Assembly (NCBI GenBank): GCA_902622825.1
Contig: CACNRH010000002.1
Location: 1 to 64,000 of the forward strand
Direction of reading: 5' to 3'
DNA length: 64,000 nt
From: an uncultured Pelagibacteraceae bacterium
Lineage (GTDB): Bacteria > Pseudomonadota > Alphaproteobacteria > Pelagibacterales > Pelagibacteraceae
Shown: piece after piece, positions 12,738-26,020 of the stretch
How positions within the stretch are numbered: position 1 is the stretch's first letter
How the letters are laid out: each line of letters opens with the position of its first letter
Translations under genes and position numbers: made by a program
Notes under the pieces: model-generated
What the model was told of the DNA's origin: nothing
What the model saw: the letters and a program-made list of their open reading frames with translations, nothing else
Databases searched by the model: none

Positions 12738-13399
12738 TTGTTAACTTTCCAATCAGTCTCGAAAGTTACATAATTAATTTGAATACATCTTCTCTCTTTT
12801 TTAATCTCTTTTTTTTCCATACCATGCCATGTGTTGGGTCCGCTAGTGAAGAAGTATCCATAATTGTGTTTGTAAGGAACTGTTTTTACCTTTTTTAATT
12901 TTTTGTCATAAAAATCTGTTCCTAAGTTTTCTGATTCATTATGTAAATTTACAAATACAATTGATGACATTAATTTTTCCTCAATATCACAATGAGGTTT
13001 TAACCAAAAACCTTCTCTATCACAAATTACTTCAAGTCTAACAAAGGAGTTGCTTAAGTCCTTTCCTATCATTGATCCTATTTTTTTATAAACCTCTGGT
13101 GATCTTAATTCGTCAATAAATTTAGTTAAATTTGGAAATTGATCAGAGTTTTTTTTAGTAACGTAACATCTTAGTTTTTTAGCTTTACCACCATCTTTAA
13201 TTCCTGCACGGAAGTTTCCCTCGCCTCCGTCCAAAGCCCTGGTGCCATCATAATTAAGATTTTCTTTCCTTGGATCAGCAATTTCAGCATTACAAATCTC
13301 ATTAATAGCGTTTTGAGTTAATGGCTGATTAATTTCAAAATGTTTAAAAGGGTCTTCAAATAATTTTGTTCTAGTTTCTAATGATTTAAATAATTCCAT
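12734..13399 (-). CDS. putative 2OG-Fe(II) oxygenase-like protein
   Basis: H-x-D (KPHCDIEEK) and distal H (TWHGM) with R (RRCIQINYV). Confidence 0.5.
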   Translation of the reverse strand: MELFKSLETRTKLFEDPFKHFEINQPLTQNAINEICNAEIADPRKENLNYDGTRALDGGEGNFRAGIKDGGKAKKLRCYVTKKNSDQFPNLTKFIDELRSPEVYKKIGSMIGKDLSNSFVRLEVICDREGFWLKPHCDIEEKLMSSIVFVNLHNESENLGTDFYDKKLKKVKTVPYKHNYGYFFTSGPNTWHGMEKKEIKKERRCIQINYVTFETDWKVNN

Positions 13400-14336
13400 T
13401 TTTTTTTATTCTTTCATTTATAATAGGTGATATTCTATTCACCTCATCTAATTTATCATAAGACCACAAATCAATTTTATCTGTCAAATCTTTTATAATA
13501 TTTAATTGTTTAAATTGGGAAAAAAATTTTTGAAATCTTAAATTATTTTTATTTGTATTCATTTGAGCAACATATATTGGTTTTCCAGTAATAGCAGCCT
13601 CAGATATCATGGACGTAGAGTCGCAAGTCACAACGATATAATTTGAAATAGACAGAGCAGATAAATACGCCTTTTTGTCGACCTCTTTTATAACCATGTG
13701 GTCATGTCCAAAGGAATTAAAAGCTTTTTTTATGATATCGAAGGGTGTTCTGTATGATGGTATGATAACTAATTTATATTTATCTCTAGTAAAAATAGTT
13801 TTTATTCGATTGAATAAAAAAGTAATTTCTTTATCTGAGAAAGAATAATATTTATTTGGCCCGCCAAGAATAAATGCAACTATTTTCTTATCCTCTTTTT
13901 CAATTTTTAAATAGTTTTTTTCTTTTAATATTTCTTTATCTGTAAGATAATGTATTGCTCCAGTAGTTTTGATAACATTTTTTCCCTCTAAACCATCATG
14001 TTCAGGACATATGATTAAATCGAATTTGTCTGTTGAAACTTTTGGATCCTGAATGTGAATAGTAAAGATCTTATCTTTATATTTTTTCTTTAAAGCTATT
14101 GATGGTATAACGCTTTTTCTCCCACATGAAATGACTACTTTCGAATCAAAAATAAAATTAGTTTCAAGTACACTCAAAGTAGCTGGTGTTAAAAAAGGTG
14201 GTATAAACTCCCAAAATTTTTTCAATTTAATTTCTTGGTTTTTATAGTTTAAATTCAAAGCTTTTGCTAAGCCCTCTACTTGGCTGATCATACCATGCAT
14301 ACCTTGCGTTAAAAGGAGTGCTTTTAATTTTGACAT
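13386..14336 (-). CDS. ELM1/GtrOC1-like family protein (mitochondrial fission ELM1 family)
   Basis: GGPNKYYSFSD..., VVTCDSTSMISEAAITGKPIYV motifs. Confidence 0.7.
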   Translation of the reverse strand: MSKLKALLLTQGMHGMISQVEGLAKALNLNYKNQEIKLKKFWEFIPPFLTPATLSVLETNFIFDSKVVISCGRKSVIPSIALKKKYKDKIFTIHIQDPKVSTDKFDLIICPEHDGLEGKNVIKTTGAIHYLTDKEILKEKNYLKIEKEDKKIVAFILGGPNKYYSFSDKEITFLFNRIKTIFTRDKYKLVIIPSYRTPFDIIKKAFNSFGHDHMVIKEVDKKAYLSALSISNYIVVTCDSTSMISEAAITGKPIYVAQMNTNKNNLRFQKFFSQFKQLNIIKDLTDKIDLWSYDKLDEVNRISPIINERIKKNGII

Positions 14337-14360
14337 TTGTTACTATATACCTTCATTAGA

Positions 14361-15308
14361 ATGAATAATAAATCAAGTAAACATACAAAAGTGTTAATTC
14401 TTGGGTCAGGACCTGCCGGATATACGGCAGCAATTTATGCTGCTAGAGCGCTATTAAAGCCTATATTGGTTTTTGGCTCTGAGCCGGGCGGTCAATTAAC
14501 AACAACAACTGATGTTGAGAACTTTCCAGGTTTTTCAAAAGTTATACAAGGTCCATGGTTAATGGAAGAAATGAAAGGTCAAGCTAAGGCTGTTGGCACT
14601 GAAATGATACAAGATCATATTAGTAAAGTTGACTTATCCAATAGGCCATTCACTGCACACGGCGATAGCGGTCAAATTTACACTGCTGATAGCGTTATAA
14701 TTTCAACTGGTGCTCAAGCTAGATGGTTAAATTTAGACTCTGAAAAAAAATTTAGAGGCTTTGGCGTATCTGCTTGTGCTACATGTGATGGATTTTTTTT
14801 CAAAGACAAAGAGGTCGCTGTGGTTGGCGGGGGTAACGCTGCTGTTGAAGAGGCAATGTTCTTAACAAAATTTGCATCTAAAGTAAAATTAATACATAGG
14901 CGAGACTCTTTGAGGGCAGAGAAAATGCTACAAGAAAAACTCAAGGCGAATAAAAAAGTTGAAATAATATGGGATAGTGTTGTCCATGAGGTTTTGGGAT
15001 CAGTGGAGCCAAAGGGAGTTAACGGATTAAAAATAAAAAATGTTAAGGACAATAAAATTTCTGAACTAAAGTTAGATGGACTTTTCGTTGCAATAGGACA
15101 CGATCCTGCAACATCATTGTTCAAAAATCAATTAAAGATGGATAAAGAAGGATATTTAATAACAAAACCTGACTCCACAGAAACGAACATTCCAGGCGTT
15201 TTTGCAGCTGGAGACGTTAAAGATAAAATTTTTAGACAGGCAGTAACTGCTGCCGGTATGGGATGTATGGCGGCATTGGAAGCTGAAAAACATTTATCGC
15301 ATAAGTAA
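14361..15308 (+). CDS. trxB: thioredoxin reductase
   Basis: CATC active site (SACATCDGFFF), FAD and NADPH binding motifs; ATG at 14361. Confidence 0.95.
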   Translation: MNNKSSKHTKVLILGSGPAGYTAAIYAARALLKPILVFGSEPGGQLTTTTDVENFPGFSKVIQGPWLMEEMKGQAKAVGTEMIQDHISKVDLSNRPFTAHGDSGQIYTADSVIISTGAQARWLNLDSEKKFRGFGVSACATCDGFFFKDKEVAVVGGGNAAVEEAMFLTKFASKVKLIHRRDSLRAEKMLQEKLKANKKVEIIWDSVVHEVLGSVEPKGVNGLKIKNVKDNKISELKLDGLFVAIGHDPATSLFKNQLKMDKEGYLITKPDSTETNIPGVFAAGDVKDKIFRQAVTAAGMGCMAALEAEKHLSHK

Positions 15309-15309
15309 A

Positions 15310-17450
<2,141 letters not shown>

Positions 17451-17485
17451 TTATAATATCTTATTTAAATTATTAATAACATAAA

Positions 17486-19657
17486 ATGAGTAATTCGTAC
17501 CAAGAAAAATTTAATGAACTGGAGAGTGGATCCACAGCAATCAAGAAAAAACTTGAGGGTGGTATTAAATTTAAAATTAAAAGTGATTTTCAACCCAGCG
17601 GTGATCAACCTGGAGCAATAAAAAAAATAATAAAAAATTTAAAGGGAGAAAAGCAAGAACAAGTTTTATTGGGAGTTACTGGTTCAGGCAAAACTTTCAC
17701 AATGGCTAAAGTAATCGAGAGTGTAAATAGACCTGCTCTGGTTTTAGCTCCAAATAAAACTTTAGCAGCTCAACTTTACGGAGAAATGAAAAGTTTTTTC
17801 CCAAACAACGCAGTGGAATATTTTGTCTCTTACTATGATTATTATACGCCTGAGGCGTATGTGCCTAGATCAGATACTTATATTGAAAAAGAGGCATCTA
17901 TTAATGAACAAATTGATAGAATGAGACACTCAGCAACTCGTTCTTTGTTAGAAAGAGACGATGTAATCATTGTTGCAAGTGTTTCTTGCATTTACGGTTT
18001 AGGTTCAGTTGAGGCATACTCTAAAATGACTATTACTCTTAAAAAAAATTATGAGTACGACAGAGATCAATTAATAAGAGCCTTTATCAATTTACAATAT
18101 AAAAGAAATGATCAAAATTTTTTTAGAGGGACTTTTAGAGTTAGAGGAGAAAATTTAGAAATTTTTCCATCTCATCTTGAAGATAGAGCATGGAGATTAA
18201 GTTTAAATTTCAATAAATTAGAAAAAATTGAAGAGTTTGATCCTTTAACAGGTGATAAAACAAATGATTACTCAATAATCAAAATATACGCTAATAGTCA
18301 TTACATCACTCCTAAACCAACTATCGACCAAGCGATCAAAGAAATTAAAAGTGAACTAGAGGTAACTTTAAAAAAACACGAAGAGAATAACAAATTACTT
18401 GAAGCACAAAGATTGAGGGAAAGAACGAAGTTTGACTTAGAAATGATTGAGGCTACAGGTACGTGCGCAGGTATTGAAAACTATTCAAGGTTTTTATCTG
18501 GTAGAAAGGCCGGAGAGCCACCGCCAACTTTGTTCGAATATTTTCCTGATAATACAATTATATTTGTCGATGAAAGTCACGTTACTGTTCCTCAGTTAAA
18601 TGGGATGTATAAAGGAGACCGTACAAGAAAAAGTACTTTGGCTGAATACGGCTTTAGGTTGCCATCTTGTATGGATAATAGACCTTTAAAATTTGAGGAA
18701 TGGGATTTAATGAGAACACAAACTGTTTTTGTTTCTGCTACTCCTGGTCCATGGGAGCTTAAGCAAACAAAAAATGAATATATAGATCAAATCATCAGGC
18801 CAACAGGTCTGATAGATCCACCTGTTGAAATTAGACCAGCTAAAACGCAAGTTGATGATTTAATGCATGAAGCCAAAGAAATTGTAAAAAAAGGGTACAG
18901 AATACTTGCAACCACACTAACAAAAAAAATGGCAGAAGACTTAACAGAATACCTTCACGAGAATGGTCTTAAAGTAAGATACATGCACTCAGATATAGAC
19001 ACTCTTGAAAGGATAGAAATTATAAGGGATTTAAGAATGGGAGTATTTGACATTCTTGTTGGAATAAATTTATTAAGAGAAGGACTGGATATACCTGAAT
19101 GCGCTCTTGTAGCAATACTAGATGCTGACAAAGAAGGGTTCTTAAGATCTGAAACATCTTTAATACAAACAATTGGACGAGCTGCCCGTAATGTTGATGG
19201 CAAGGTAATTTTATATGCAGATAAGATTACCAAAAGTATTGATAAAGCTATAAAGGAAACTGACAGAAGAAGAAATAAGCAGCTTGAATATAACAAAAAA
19301 AATGGAATAACCGCTGAGTCGGTTAAAAAGGAAATAAGCGATATATTAGAGTCGGTTTACGAGAAAGATTACGTAAAAATTAGTGAGGGTTCCAATGTAG
19401 GGGGGAATTTAAAGAAACATCTGAAAGCTTTAAATAGAAAAATGAAAGAGGCCGCGTCTAATTTAGAATTCGAAGAAGCTGCAAAAATAAGGGATGAAAT
19501 GAGAAAACTTGAAGCGAGTGAACTCGAAATAACTTTGAATCCAAAAATAACTCAATATAATTTAAAAAGTAAGGTTTATCCTAAGGGAAGATCAACTATG
19601 GGTATGCCTGGCACAAAGCCGAGAAAAGCGATTAAAAAATGGAAGCCAAAAAAATAA
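17486..19657 (+). CDS. uvrB: excinuclease ABC subunit B
   Basis: Walker [11 protein letters not shown], beta-hairpin [12 protein letters not shown], helicase motifs, UVR domain. Confidence 0.97.
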   Translation: MSNSYQEKFNELESGSTAIKKKLEGGIKFKIKSDFQPSGDQPGAIKKIIKNLKGEKQEQVLLGVTGSGKTFTMAKVIESVNRPALVLAPNKTLAAQLYGEMKSFFPNNAVEYFVSYYDYYTPEAYVPRSDTYIEKEASINEQIDRMRHSATRSLLERDDVIIVASVSCIYGLGSVEAYSKMTITLKKNYEYDRDQLIRAFINLQYKRNDQNFFRGTFRVRGENLEIFPSHLEDRAWRLSLNFNKLEKIEEFDPLTGDKTNDYSIIKIYANSHYITPKPTIDQAIKEIKSELEVTLKKHEENNKLLEAQRLRERTKFDLEMIEATGTCAGIENYSRFLSGRKAGEPPPTLFEYFPDNTIIFVDESHVTVPQLNGMYKGDRTRKSTLAEYGFRLPSCMDNRPLKFEEWDLMRTQTVFVSATPGPWELKQTKNEYIDQIIRPTGLIDPPVEIRPAKTQVDDLMHEAKEIVKKGYRILATTLTKKMAEDLTEYLHENGLKVRYMHSDIDTLERIEIIRDLRMGVFDILVGINLLREGLDIPECALVAILDADKEGFLRSETSLIQTIGRAARNVDGKVILYADKITKSIDKAIKETDRRRNKQLEYNKKNGITAESVKKEISDILESVYEKDYVKISEGSNVGGNLKKHLKALNRKMKEAASNLEFEEAAKIRDEMRKLEASELEITLNPKITQYNLKSKVYPKGRSTMGMPGTKPRKAIKKWKPKK

Positions 19658-20394
19658 TTATTACAGGTGGAGCTACTCGTATAGGTGCTGCAATTGCAAA
19701 AAGTATAGTTGGTTTTAACACTAAAATATCTATTCATTTCAATAGATCTAAAAATAGCGCTTCAAAATTAAAAAAAGAACTGGAAGACCTTGGTGCTGAA
19801 GTACATCTGCTTAAATCAGATCTTGGCAATTTCAAACAAACACAAAATTTAATTAAAAACGCTTATAAAAAAATGAAAGGGTTAGACTGTTTGATAAATA
19901 ATGCTTCAATTTTTGAAAACGACAATTTAGATAATTTCTCAGATAATTCATTTCAGAAGCATTTAAATGTAAATTTAAAGGCTCCAGCTATATTAACTCA
20001 AAATTTTAAAAAAATGGTTAAAAACAAAAACGGGTGTATTATAAATATCATTGATCAGAGAGTTGAAAAACTAACCCCATTTTTTTTCTCCTACACTTTA
20101 AGTAAATCCTCATTAGTAACTCTAACAAAAACATCGGCCATGAAATTGGCTCCTAATATAAGAGTTAATGGTATATCACCCGGGCCTACCTTGAAAAATA
20201 AAAGACAATCTGAGAAACATTTTAAAAAACAATGGAAATCTGTACTGTTAAAAAAAAAGGTAGATTTAGAGGATATATGCAAAGGTGTAAAATTTCTTAT
20301 CGAAAATCAGAGTATAACTGGAGAAATAATAAATATTGATAGCGGGCAAAGACTTGCGTGGCAGACACCTGATATAATAAATACAAAAGAATGA
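19639..20394 (+). CDS. short-chain dehydrogenase, pteridine reductase/FolM-like
   Basis: TGGATRIG matches TGxxxRxG of PTR1/FolM-type SDRs; YTLSKSS catalytic; adjacent to folB. Confidence 0.7.
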   Translation: MEAKKIIITGGATRIGAAIAKSIVGFNTKISIHFNRSKNSASKLKKELEDLGAEVHLLKSDLGNFKQTQNLIKNAYKKMKGLDCLINNASIFENDNLDNFSDNSFQKHLNVNLKAPAILTQNFKKMVKNKNGCIINIIDQRVEKLTPFFFSYTLSKSSLVTLTKTSAMKLAPNIRVNGISPGPTLKNKRQSEKHFKKQWKSVLLKKKVDLEDICKGVKFLIENQSITGEIINIDSGQRLAWQTPDIINTKE

Positions 20395-20786
20395 AAATAA
20401 TCAAATTTAAAAAAAAAGAAAAATTTAAATACAGAAGGAAAGTAATTATTAAAGATTTAATTTTAAATATTTCTGTGGGTATACATGTTTTTGAAAAGAA
20501 GAAAAAACAAAGGGTAAAATTTAATATTGAAATTATAACTAATTCCCTTGTATCTCCAAATAACAAAGATTTAAGTTCTATTCTAAATTATGAAGAAGTT
20601 GTTAATAGTATCGAAAAACTTGTCAATTTAAAACATTATGAATTATTGGAAGATTTGGCAGAAAATATTTTTGATATGATATTTAAAAATAAACTTGTTA
20701 AAAATATAAAACTTAGAATAGATAAAATTGATATAATTAAAAAGGCGAGCTCCGTCGGAATTGAGGTTCAAAAATCAAAAATATGA
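20391..20786 (+). CDS. folB: dihydroneopterin aldolase family protein
   Basis: [38 protein letters not shown]. Confidence 0.8.
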   Translation: MKIIKFKKKEKFKYRRKVIIKDLILNISVGIHVFEKKKKQRVKFNIEIITNSLVSPNNKDLSSILNYEEVVNSIEKLVNLKHYELLEDLAENIFDMIFKNKLVKNIKLRIDKIDIIKKASSVGIEVQKSKI

Positions 20787-22621
20787 TTAATAGTTTGGAG
20801 CAAGGTAAAAAAATAATTAAAGATAAAATACCATTAATAACAAACAATCCTGGTGTTTATAAAATGATTAGTTCAAACGGAGAAATATTATATATCGGTA
20901 AAGCCAAGAATATTCCAAACAGACTTAAAAGTTATGTGACAGACTCAAACCTGCCAATAAGAACTGAGAGAATGCTATCTCTAACTCATAACCTTGAGAC
21001 TACAACAACAAGTAACGAAAGCGAGGCCTTGCTTCTAGAGGCTAATTTGATAAAAAAACATAAACCACGTTTTAATATTCTTTTGCGTGATGATAAATCT
21101 TTTCCTTATATTTATGTTGGTGAGAAAGATAAATGGCCTCAGCTTACGAAGCTGAGAGGTAAAAAGTCGAAGTCTGGATATTACTTTGGACCATTTGCGT
21201 CTGTAGGATCGGCGAACTGGACAATAAAGATTTTGCAGAAAATTTTTCTTTTAAGAGTTTGTGACGATACAGTTTTTAAAAATAGAGAAAGACCTTGTAT
21301 ACTGTATCAAATAAAAAGGTGTTCAGCTCCCTGCGTTGGACATATAAACGAAAAAGATTATAGAGCATCAGTTGCAGACGCTATAGATTTTATATCTGGA
21401 AAATCTAGGAGAATACAAAAAAATCTATCGAGAGAAATGGAAAAAGCGAGTAAAGATCTTGATTATGAAAAGGCTGCTATAGCCAGAGACAGAATAAAAG
21501 CTTTAACTCAAATACAAACTTCCCAAAAAATTAATCAGACTAATTTAACCGAAGCTGATGTTATCAGTATCTACAAGGAGACAGGAAAAACATGTGTGCA
21601 GGTATTTTTTTTTAGAGCAAAACAAAATTGGGGAAATCAAGCATTTTACCCAAAGCATGATCCCGACGATAACTTGGGAGATATTTTAAGTTCATTTATA
21701 ACCCAATTCTACGAAAACAAGTCTATTCCAAGATTAATAATAACTAATTGTGAAATTAAAGACAAAAAACTTATAGAAAAAACATTTTCACAAAAAGATA
21801 ATAAAGATATAATTATCAAACTTGCGAAGAATAAAAATGAGATAAATATTTCCAATCTTGCAGAAAAAAACGCCAGACAAGCTTTAAAGCAAAAGTTAAT
21901 TCAATCAGATACTAATAATAATCTGATCGATGAATTAGCATCTAAATTTAATCTTAATAACAGTATTGAGCTGATTGAGGTTTATGATAACAGCCATACA
22001 CAGGGGACTGACTCGGTAGGATCTTTAATTTGTTTTGGTAATGAGGGTTTTGTTAAAAAAAGATACAGAAAATTTAATATTAAAGATGAAAAGATAAAAA
22101 ATGATGACTATGGGATGATGAAAGAAGTACTATTCAGAAGATTTTCGAAAGCTATTAAAGAAAAATCTGGCTCTCTGACGCTTCCAGATCTAATAATTAT
22201 TGACGGTGGAAAAGGACAATACTCAGTTTCAAGAGAAGTTCTAAATGAATTAGGATTGCATGACCTACCGATCTTAGCGGTAGCTAAAGGAAAAAAAAGA
22301 AACGCAGGAGAAGAAAAAATTTATCATAAGGGTAAAGAATATGTTCTAAGTAGAAATAATCCTTTATTATTCTTCATACAAAGATTGAGGGATGAGGCAC
22401 ACAGATTTGCAATAAGTACGCATAGAGCAAAAAGAAAGAAAAATCTCAGCAGATCTTTACTTGACCAAATACAAGGTATTGGTAAACAAAGAAAAAGAGC
22501 TTTATTAAATCATTTTGGATCTGCCAGATCGGTCGAGTCAGCAAGTTTGGATGATCTTAGATCTGTTGAGGGAATCGAAGACAGTATTGCAAAAAAGATA
22601 TATAATTATTTTCACGAGTAA
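20783..22621 (+). CDS. uvrC: excinuclease ABC subunit C
   Basis: GIY-YIG N-terminus ([21 protein letters not shown]), C-terminal endonuclease and HhH. Confidence 0.97.
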   Translation: MINSLEQGKKIIKDKIPLITNNPGVYKMISSNGEILYIGKAKNIPNRLKSYVTDSNLPIRTERMLSLTHNLETTTTSNESEALLLEANLIKKHKPRFNILLRDDKSFPYIYVGEKDKWPQLTKLRGKKSKSGYYFGPFASVGSANWTIKILQKIFLLRVCDDTVFKNRERPCILYQIKRCSAPCVGHINEKDYRASVADAIDFISGKSRRIQKNLSREMEKASKDLDYEKAAIARDRIKALTQIQTSQKINQTNLTEADVISIYKETGKTCVQVFFFRAKQNWGNQAFYPKHDPDDNLGDILSSFITQFYENKSIPRLIITNCEIKDKKLIEKTFSQKDNKDIIIKLAKNKNEINISNLAEKNARQALKQKLIQSDTNNNLIDELASKFNLNNSIELIEVYDNSHTQGTDSVGSLICFGNEGFVKKRYRKFNIKDEKIKNDDYGMMKEVLFRRFSKAIKEKSGSLTLPDLIIIDGGKGQYSVSREVLNELGLHDLPILAVAKGKKRNAGEEKIYHKGKEYVLSRNNPLLFFIQRLRDEAHRFAISTHRAKRKKNLSRSLLDQIQGIGKQRKRALLNHFGSARSVESASLDDLRSVEGIEDSIAKKIYNYFHE

Positions 22622-22625
22622 AACT

Positions 22626-23210
22626 ATGAATATTAAAATACCAAATATACTCACAATTGGAAGAATTATAATTGTTCCTATTTTTGTATTTACATTTTTT
22701 TTGCCGGGTTTTTTTGGAGATTTAATCCCCTTTTTTTTATTTGTAATTGCAAGCTTTACAGATTTTTTGGACGGTTTATTAGCTAGGCTCTATAAAGAAG
22801 AGTCAAAATTAGGGGAACTTTTAGACCCTATAGCTGATAAGATTTTAATAGCAGCAGCTTTAATATTGCTTGTTATGAATGGAACTATAAAAAATTACGA
22901 AGTTATTGCCGCTATAATTATTTTAACAAGAGAAATATTAATATCCGGTTTAAGAGAATTTTTAGCTAATGTGAGTGTAAAAATGCCTGTCTCTAGCCTT
23001 GCTAAAGTAAAAACATTTACTCAAATACTCGCGATTTCAATTTTATTAACTGGAGAAAGTGGAAATAAATTAATTAACTTCGAGGATTATAATGCACAAA
23101 CTATTGGCATAATACTATTGTGGTTCTCAGCTTTTTTAACTCTTTACACCGGATATGACTATCTAGTTAAAGGTATTGACCATGCTTTAAATGAAGACAG
23201 AGATAAATAA
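22626..23210 (+). CDS. pgsA: CDP-diacylglycerol-glycerol-3-phosphate phosphatidyltransferase
   Basis: NIPNILTIGRII start and DFLDGLLARLYKEESKLGELLDPIADK CDP-alcohol motif; ATG at 22626. Confidence 0.93.
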   Translation: MNIKIPNILTIGRIIIVPIFVFTFFLPGFFGDLIPFFLFVIASFTDFLDGLLARLYKEESKLGELLDPIADKILIAAALILLVMNGTIKNYEVIAAIIILTREILISGLREFLANVSVKMPVSSLAKVKTFTQILAISILLTGESGNKLINFEDYNAQTIGIILLWFSAFLTLYTGYDYLVKGIDHALNEDRDK

Positions 23211-23957
23211 ATGCAATTAAGTGAAGAAAATAAAAGAGAAATTAAATTTCACGACGAGCTTCAAAGTAAAGATAAGGCCAGATTTGAAAATAGATTTTAT
23301 AAAGCTTTGGCAAACATGTTTTCTGATTTCGACGTTCAGATAAGGCAAAATTGTAAAAATAAAAAAATATTAGATTTTGGGTGCGGAATTGGTAACAATT
23401 TGGAAAAAGTATTAAAGTATAGCCCAAAAGAAATTACTGCAGTAGATATTTCTAAAGTATCTTTGGAAAAAGCAAAAAGAATAATTGGAATTGACAAATC
23501 AAAAAATATAAATTTTGTTAATGACAATTGTGAAAAACTTTCTTTTGTCCCTGGTAGCTTTGAAGTAGTTTATGGTTCTGGCATCCTTCATCATCTAAAA
23601 TATGAACTGGCTTTAAAGGAAATCTCAAGAGTTTTAACAAACAATGGAAAGATAATATTTATTGAACCACTCGGCACAAATCCTGTAATAAATTTTTACA
23701 GACGTTTAACCCCAAAATCTAGATCTGTTGATGAACATCCTTTTCTAGAAACTGATTTTTCAAACTTTGAAGCTTACTTTAAAGATGTTAAATTAAAATA
23801 CTACGGATTTTTGACACTTATTTTTTTCTTCTTTTACAAAGACCCAAAAAATTCTTTAATTTTCCACTTTTTATCAAACTTAGATCAAAAACTATTTAAA
23901 TATAAAATTTTTCAAAAATTTGCTTGGTCAGTGTTGATTACTGGTGTCAAAAATTAA
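23211..23957 (+). CDS. class I SAM-dependent methyltransferase
   Basis: ILDFGCGIGNNLEKV, SFEVVYGSGILHHL. Confidence 0.85.
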   Translation: MQLSEENKREIKFHDELQSKDKARFENRFYKALANMFSDFDVQIRQNCKNKKILDFGCGIGNNLEKVLKYSPKEITAVDISKVSLEKAKRIIGIDKSKNINFVNDNCEKLSFVPGSFEVVYGSGILHHLKYELALKEISRVLTNNGKIIFIEPLGTNPVINFYRRLTPKSRSVDEHPFLETDFSNFEAYFKDVKLKYYGFLTLIFFFFYKDPKNSLIFHFLSNLDQKLFKYKIFQKFAWSVLITGVKN

Positions 23958-24841
23958 GCAGCTGTTTTTTTTCTTACTAGACTTTGATAACTATCACTCA
24001 AATCTTTTATAGTTTCGCAAACAACAAATTTATAATTTCCAATAAGAGAAACTGGAGTAAGTTCAGCTGCAGTACCAGTTAAAAAGCATCCTATAAAATC
24101 TTTCATCTCCTCGGGTTTAATTTTTCTTTCGATAACCTTGATATTTTTAGACTTAGCAATCTTAATAATTTCTCTTCTCGTAATTCCATCTAAAAAAGAA
24201 TCTGGTATTGGAGTATGCAGTTCGCCATTTTTAGTTTTAAAAAAAATATTTGCACCTGTTGCTTCAGCAATATTTTCCTCGTGATCTAACATTAGCGAGT
24301 CCGAATACCCTTGGCTCTCTGCTTCATGTTTGGATAGAGTGCAAATCATATATAACCCCGAAGCTTTGGTGTCCCACGGAACCGAATTCGGCGAAGGTCT
24401 TCTCCAAGAAGAAATATTTAGCTTAATACCCTCTATTTTTAATTTTGGATCAAAATAAGATCCCCACTCCCATGCAGCTATAGCAAAATGAGTTTTATTT
24501 TTTTGTGCTGAGATAGCCATCATCTCGCTTCCTCTCCATATCACTGGTCTTACGTAACCATTTTGCACTGACTGAACATTTACAATTTTTTTGCAAAAAC
24601 TGTTTATTTCTTCTAAAGAGTAAGGAACTTTAATACCCATTCTTTTTGCTGAATAAAGCAACCGCTCGTTATGTTCTCTCAATCTAAAAATTTCTCCGTC
24701 ATAAACTCTCTCTCCCTCAAAAACGCAGCTAGCGTAGTGCAGTCCGTGGTTTAAAACGTGAATTTTTGCATTGCCCCAATCAACTAGGTCGCCATTAAAC
24801 CATATTTTTCCAGATCTTTTATCGTAAGGAACAGTATCCAT
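23954..24841 (-). CDS. ilvE: branched-chain amino acid aminotransferase
   Basis: WFNGDLVDWGNAKIHVLNHGLHY; class IV aminotransferase; start MDTVPYDKRSGK at 24841. Confidence 0.92.
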   Translation of the reverse strand: MDTVPYDKRSGKIWFNGDLVDWGNAKIHVLNHGLHYASCVFEGERVYDGEIFRLREHNERLLYSAKRMGIKVPYSLEEINSFCKKIVNVQSVQNGYVRPVIWRGSEMMAISAQKNKTHFAIAAWEWGSYFDPKLKIEGIKLNISSWRRPSPNSVPWDTKASGLYMICTLSKHEAESQGYSDSLMLDHEENIAEATGANIFFKTKNGELHTPIPDSFLDGITRREIIKIAKSKNIKVIERKIKPEEMKDFIGCFLTGTAAELTPVSLIGNYKFVVCETIKDLSDSYQSLVRKKTAA

Positions 24842-24915
24842 TAATTTAATATAACTTTTTTTTTTATTTAAAAAAGTATATTTGTTATAGTGATAAGTCA
24901 ACATAACTGACCAAT

Positions 24916-25356
24916 ATGAAAAATTTACTTTATCTAAAAGATGAACAAATAAAAGAGTTTATACAGCTATTGTTTTATGCCTACAGGGAAACTTTCTCTG
25001 ACCCTAAGGAGATACTGTCTAAAAATTACTTTGGGCCCGCTCATCTACGGGCTTTAAATCTAATAGAGAGTAATCCTGGCATTAGCTTAAGTGAATTAAT
25101 CTATAAGTTAAAGGTAACAAAACAAAGTTTAAATAGAGTTTTGCGTGACTTAATAAAATCAAAAATGATAAAGCAAATAAAAGACGAAACTGATACTAGG
25201 AAAAAAAAATTATATCTTGATGTTGAGGGTAAAGTATTTTTTGACTCGGTTTACGACAAACAAAAAAAAAGGATTTTCAATGCATTAAAGAGTTCCAATT
25301 CGGACTCGGTTATTAAGTTTAAAGAGGTTTTAAAAAAAATTATTAATGGAAAATAA
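24916..25356 (+). CDS. MarR-family transcriptional regulator
   Basis: Winged-helix: SELIYKLKVTKQSLNRVLRDLIKSKMI...DTRKKKLYLD. Confidence 0.85.
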   Translation: MKNLLYLKDEQIKEFIQLLFYAYRETFSDPKEILSKNYFGPAHLRALNLIESNPGISLSELIYKLKVTKQSLNRVLRDLIKSKMIKQIKDETDTRKKKLYLDVEGKVFFDSVYDKQKKRIFNALKSSNSDSVIKFKEVLKKIINGK

Positions 25357-26020
25357 ACCACATATATTAGTTGTAGATGACGATGATAAAATAAGAAATC
25401 TACTTAAAGAATTTTTAAATACTCACGAATTCTATGTAACAACGGCATCAGATGCAGAAGATGCAGAAAAAAAAATGGGTCATTTCAAATACGAAATATT
25501 AGTTTTAGATGTCATGATGCCAGGTATGGACGGTTATCAACTTACTAAAAATATCAAAAAGAAATCAAAAGTTCCAATTATTTTATTAACGGCTAAAGGA
25601 GAGGTAGAAAACAGAATAAAGGGCCTAGAGTTAGGCGCAGATGATTACCTTGGTAAACCATTTGAGCCTAAAGAATTATTGCTAAGAATTAAAAATATTA
25701 TTAATAAAAACAAAAAGATCAGTGTAAATATTACTCATAAAGTTGGATCTGCAGATATAGATTTGAATAAAATGTTTATCAAATTACTAAATAAAACGAA
25801 AAAAATTAACGCAAGTGAAAAAAAGGTTCTGGTTGAAATGTTAGCAAATCCTGGAAAAACATTTTCGAGACAGCAGATTGCAAATATTTCAGGGATATCT
25901 CAAGAGAGATCAATAGACGTTATGATTACTAGATTAAGGCAAAAAATTGAAATCGAGCCAAACAAACCGAAATTTTTACAAACTATAAGGGGTGAGGGAT
26001 ATGTTCTCTGGATTAAATAG
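25346..26020 (+). CDS. OmpR-family response regulator
   Basis: Receiver (VVDDDDKIR, VLDVMMPGMDGYQL) plus winged-helix C-terminal domain. Confidence 0.93.
   Translation: MENKPHILVVDDDDKIRNLLKEFLNTHEFYVTTASDAEDAEKKMGHFKYEILVLDVMMPGMDGYQLTKNIKKKSKVPIILLTAKGEVENRIKGLELGADDYLGKPFEPKELLLRIKNIINKNKKISVNITHKVGSADIDLNKMFIKLLNKTKKINASEKKVLVEMLANPGKTFSRQQIANISGISQERSIDVMITRLRQKIEIEPNKPKFLQTIRGEGYVLWIK

Noticed and set aside
14714-15124. 136-aa minus-strand ORF inside trxB
   Set aside because: Entirely antisense to the conserved trxB coding region; no homology-like motifs.
25244-25320. GACTCGGTT occurring twice at the end of the marR-like gene (and GAGTCGGTT twice near the end of uvrB)
   Set aside because: Short, within coding sequence, explained by similar codons; not a consistent array.
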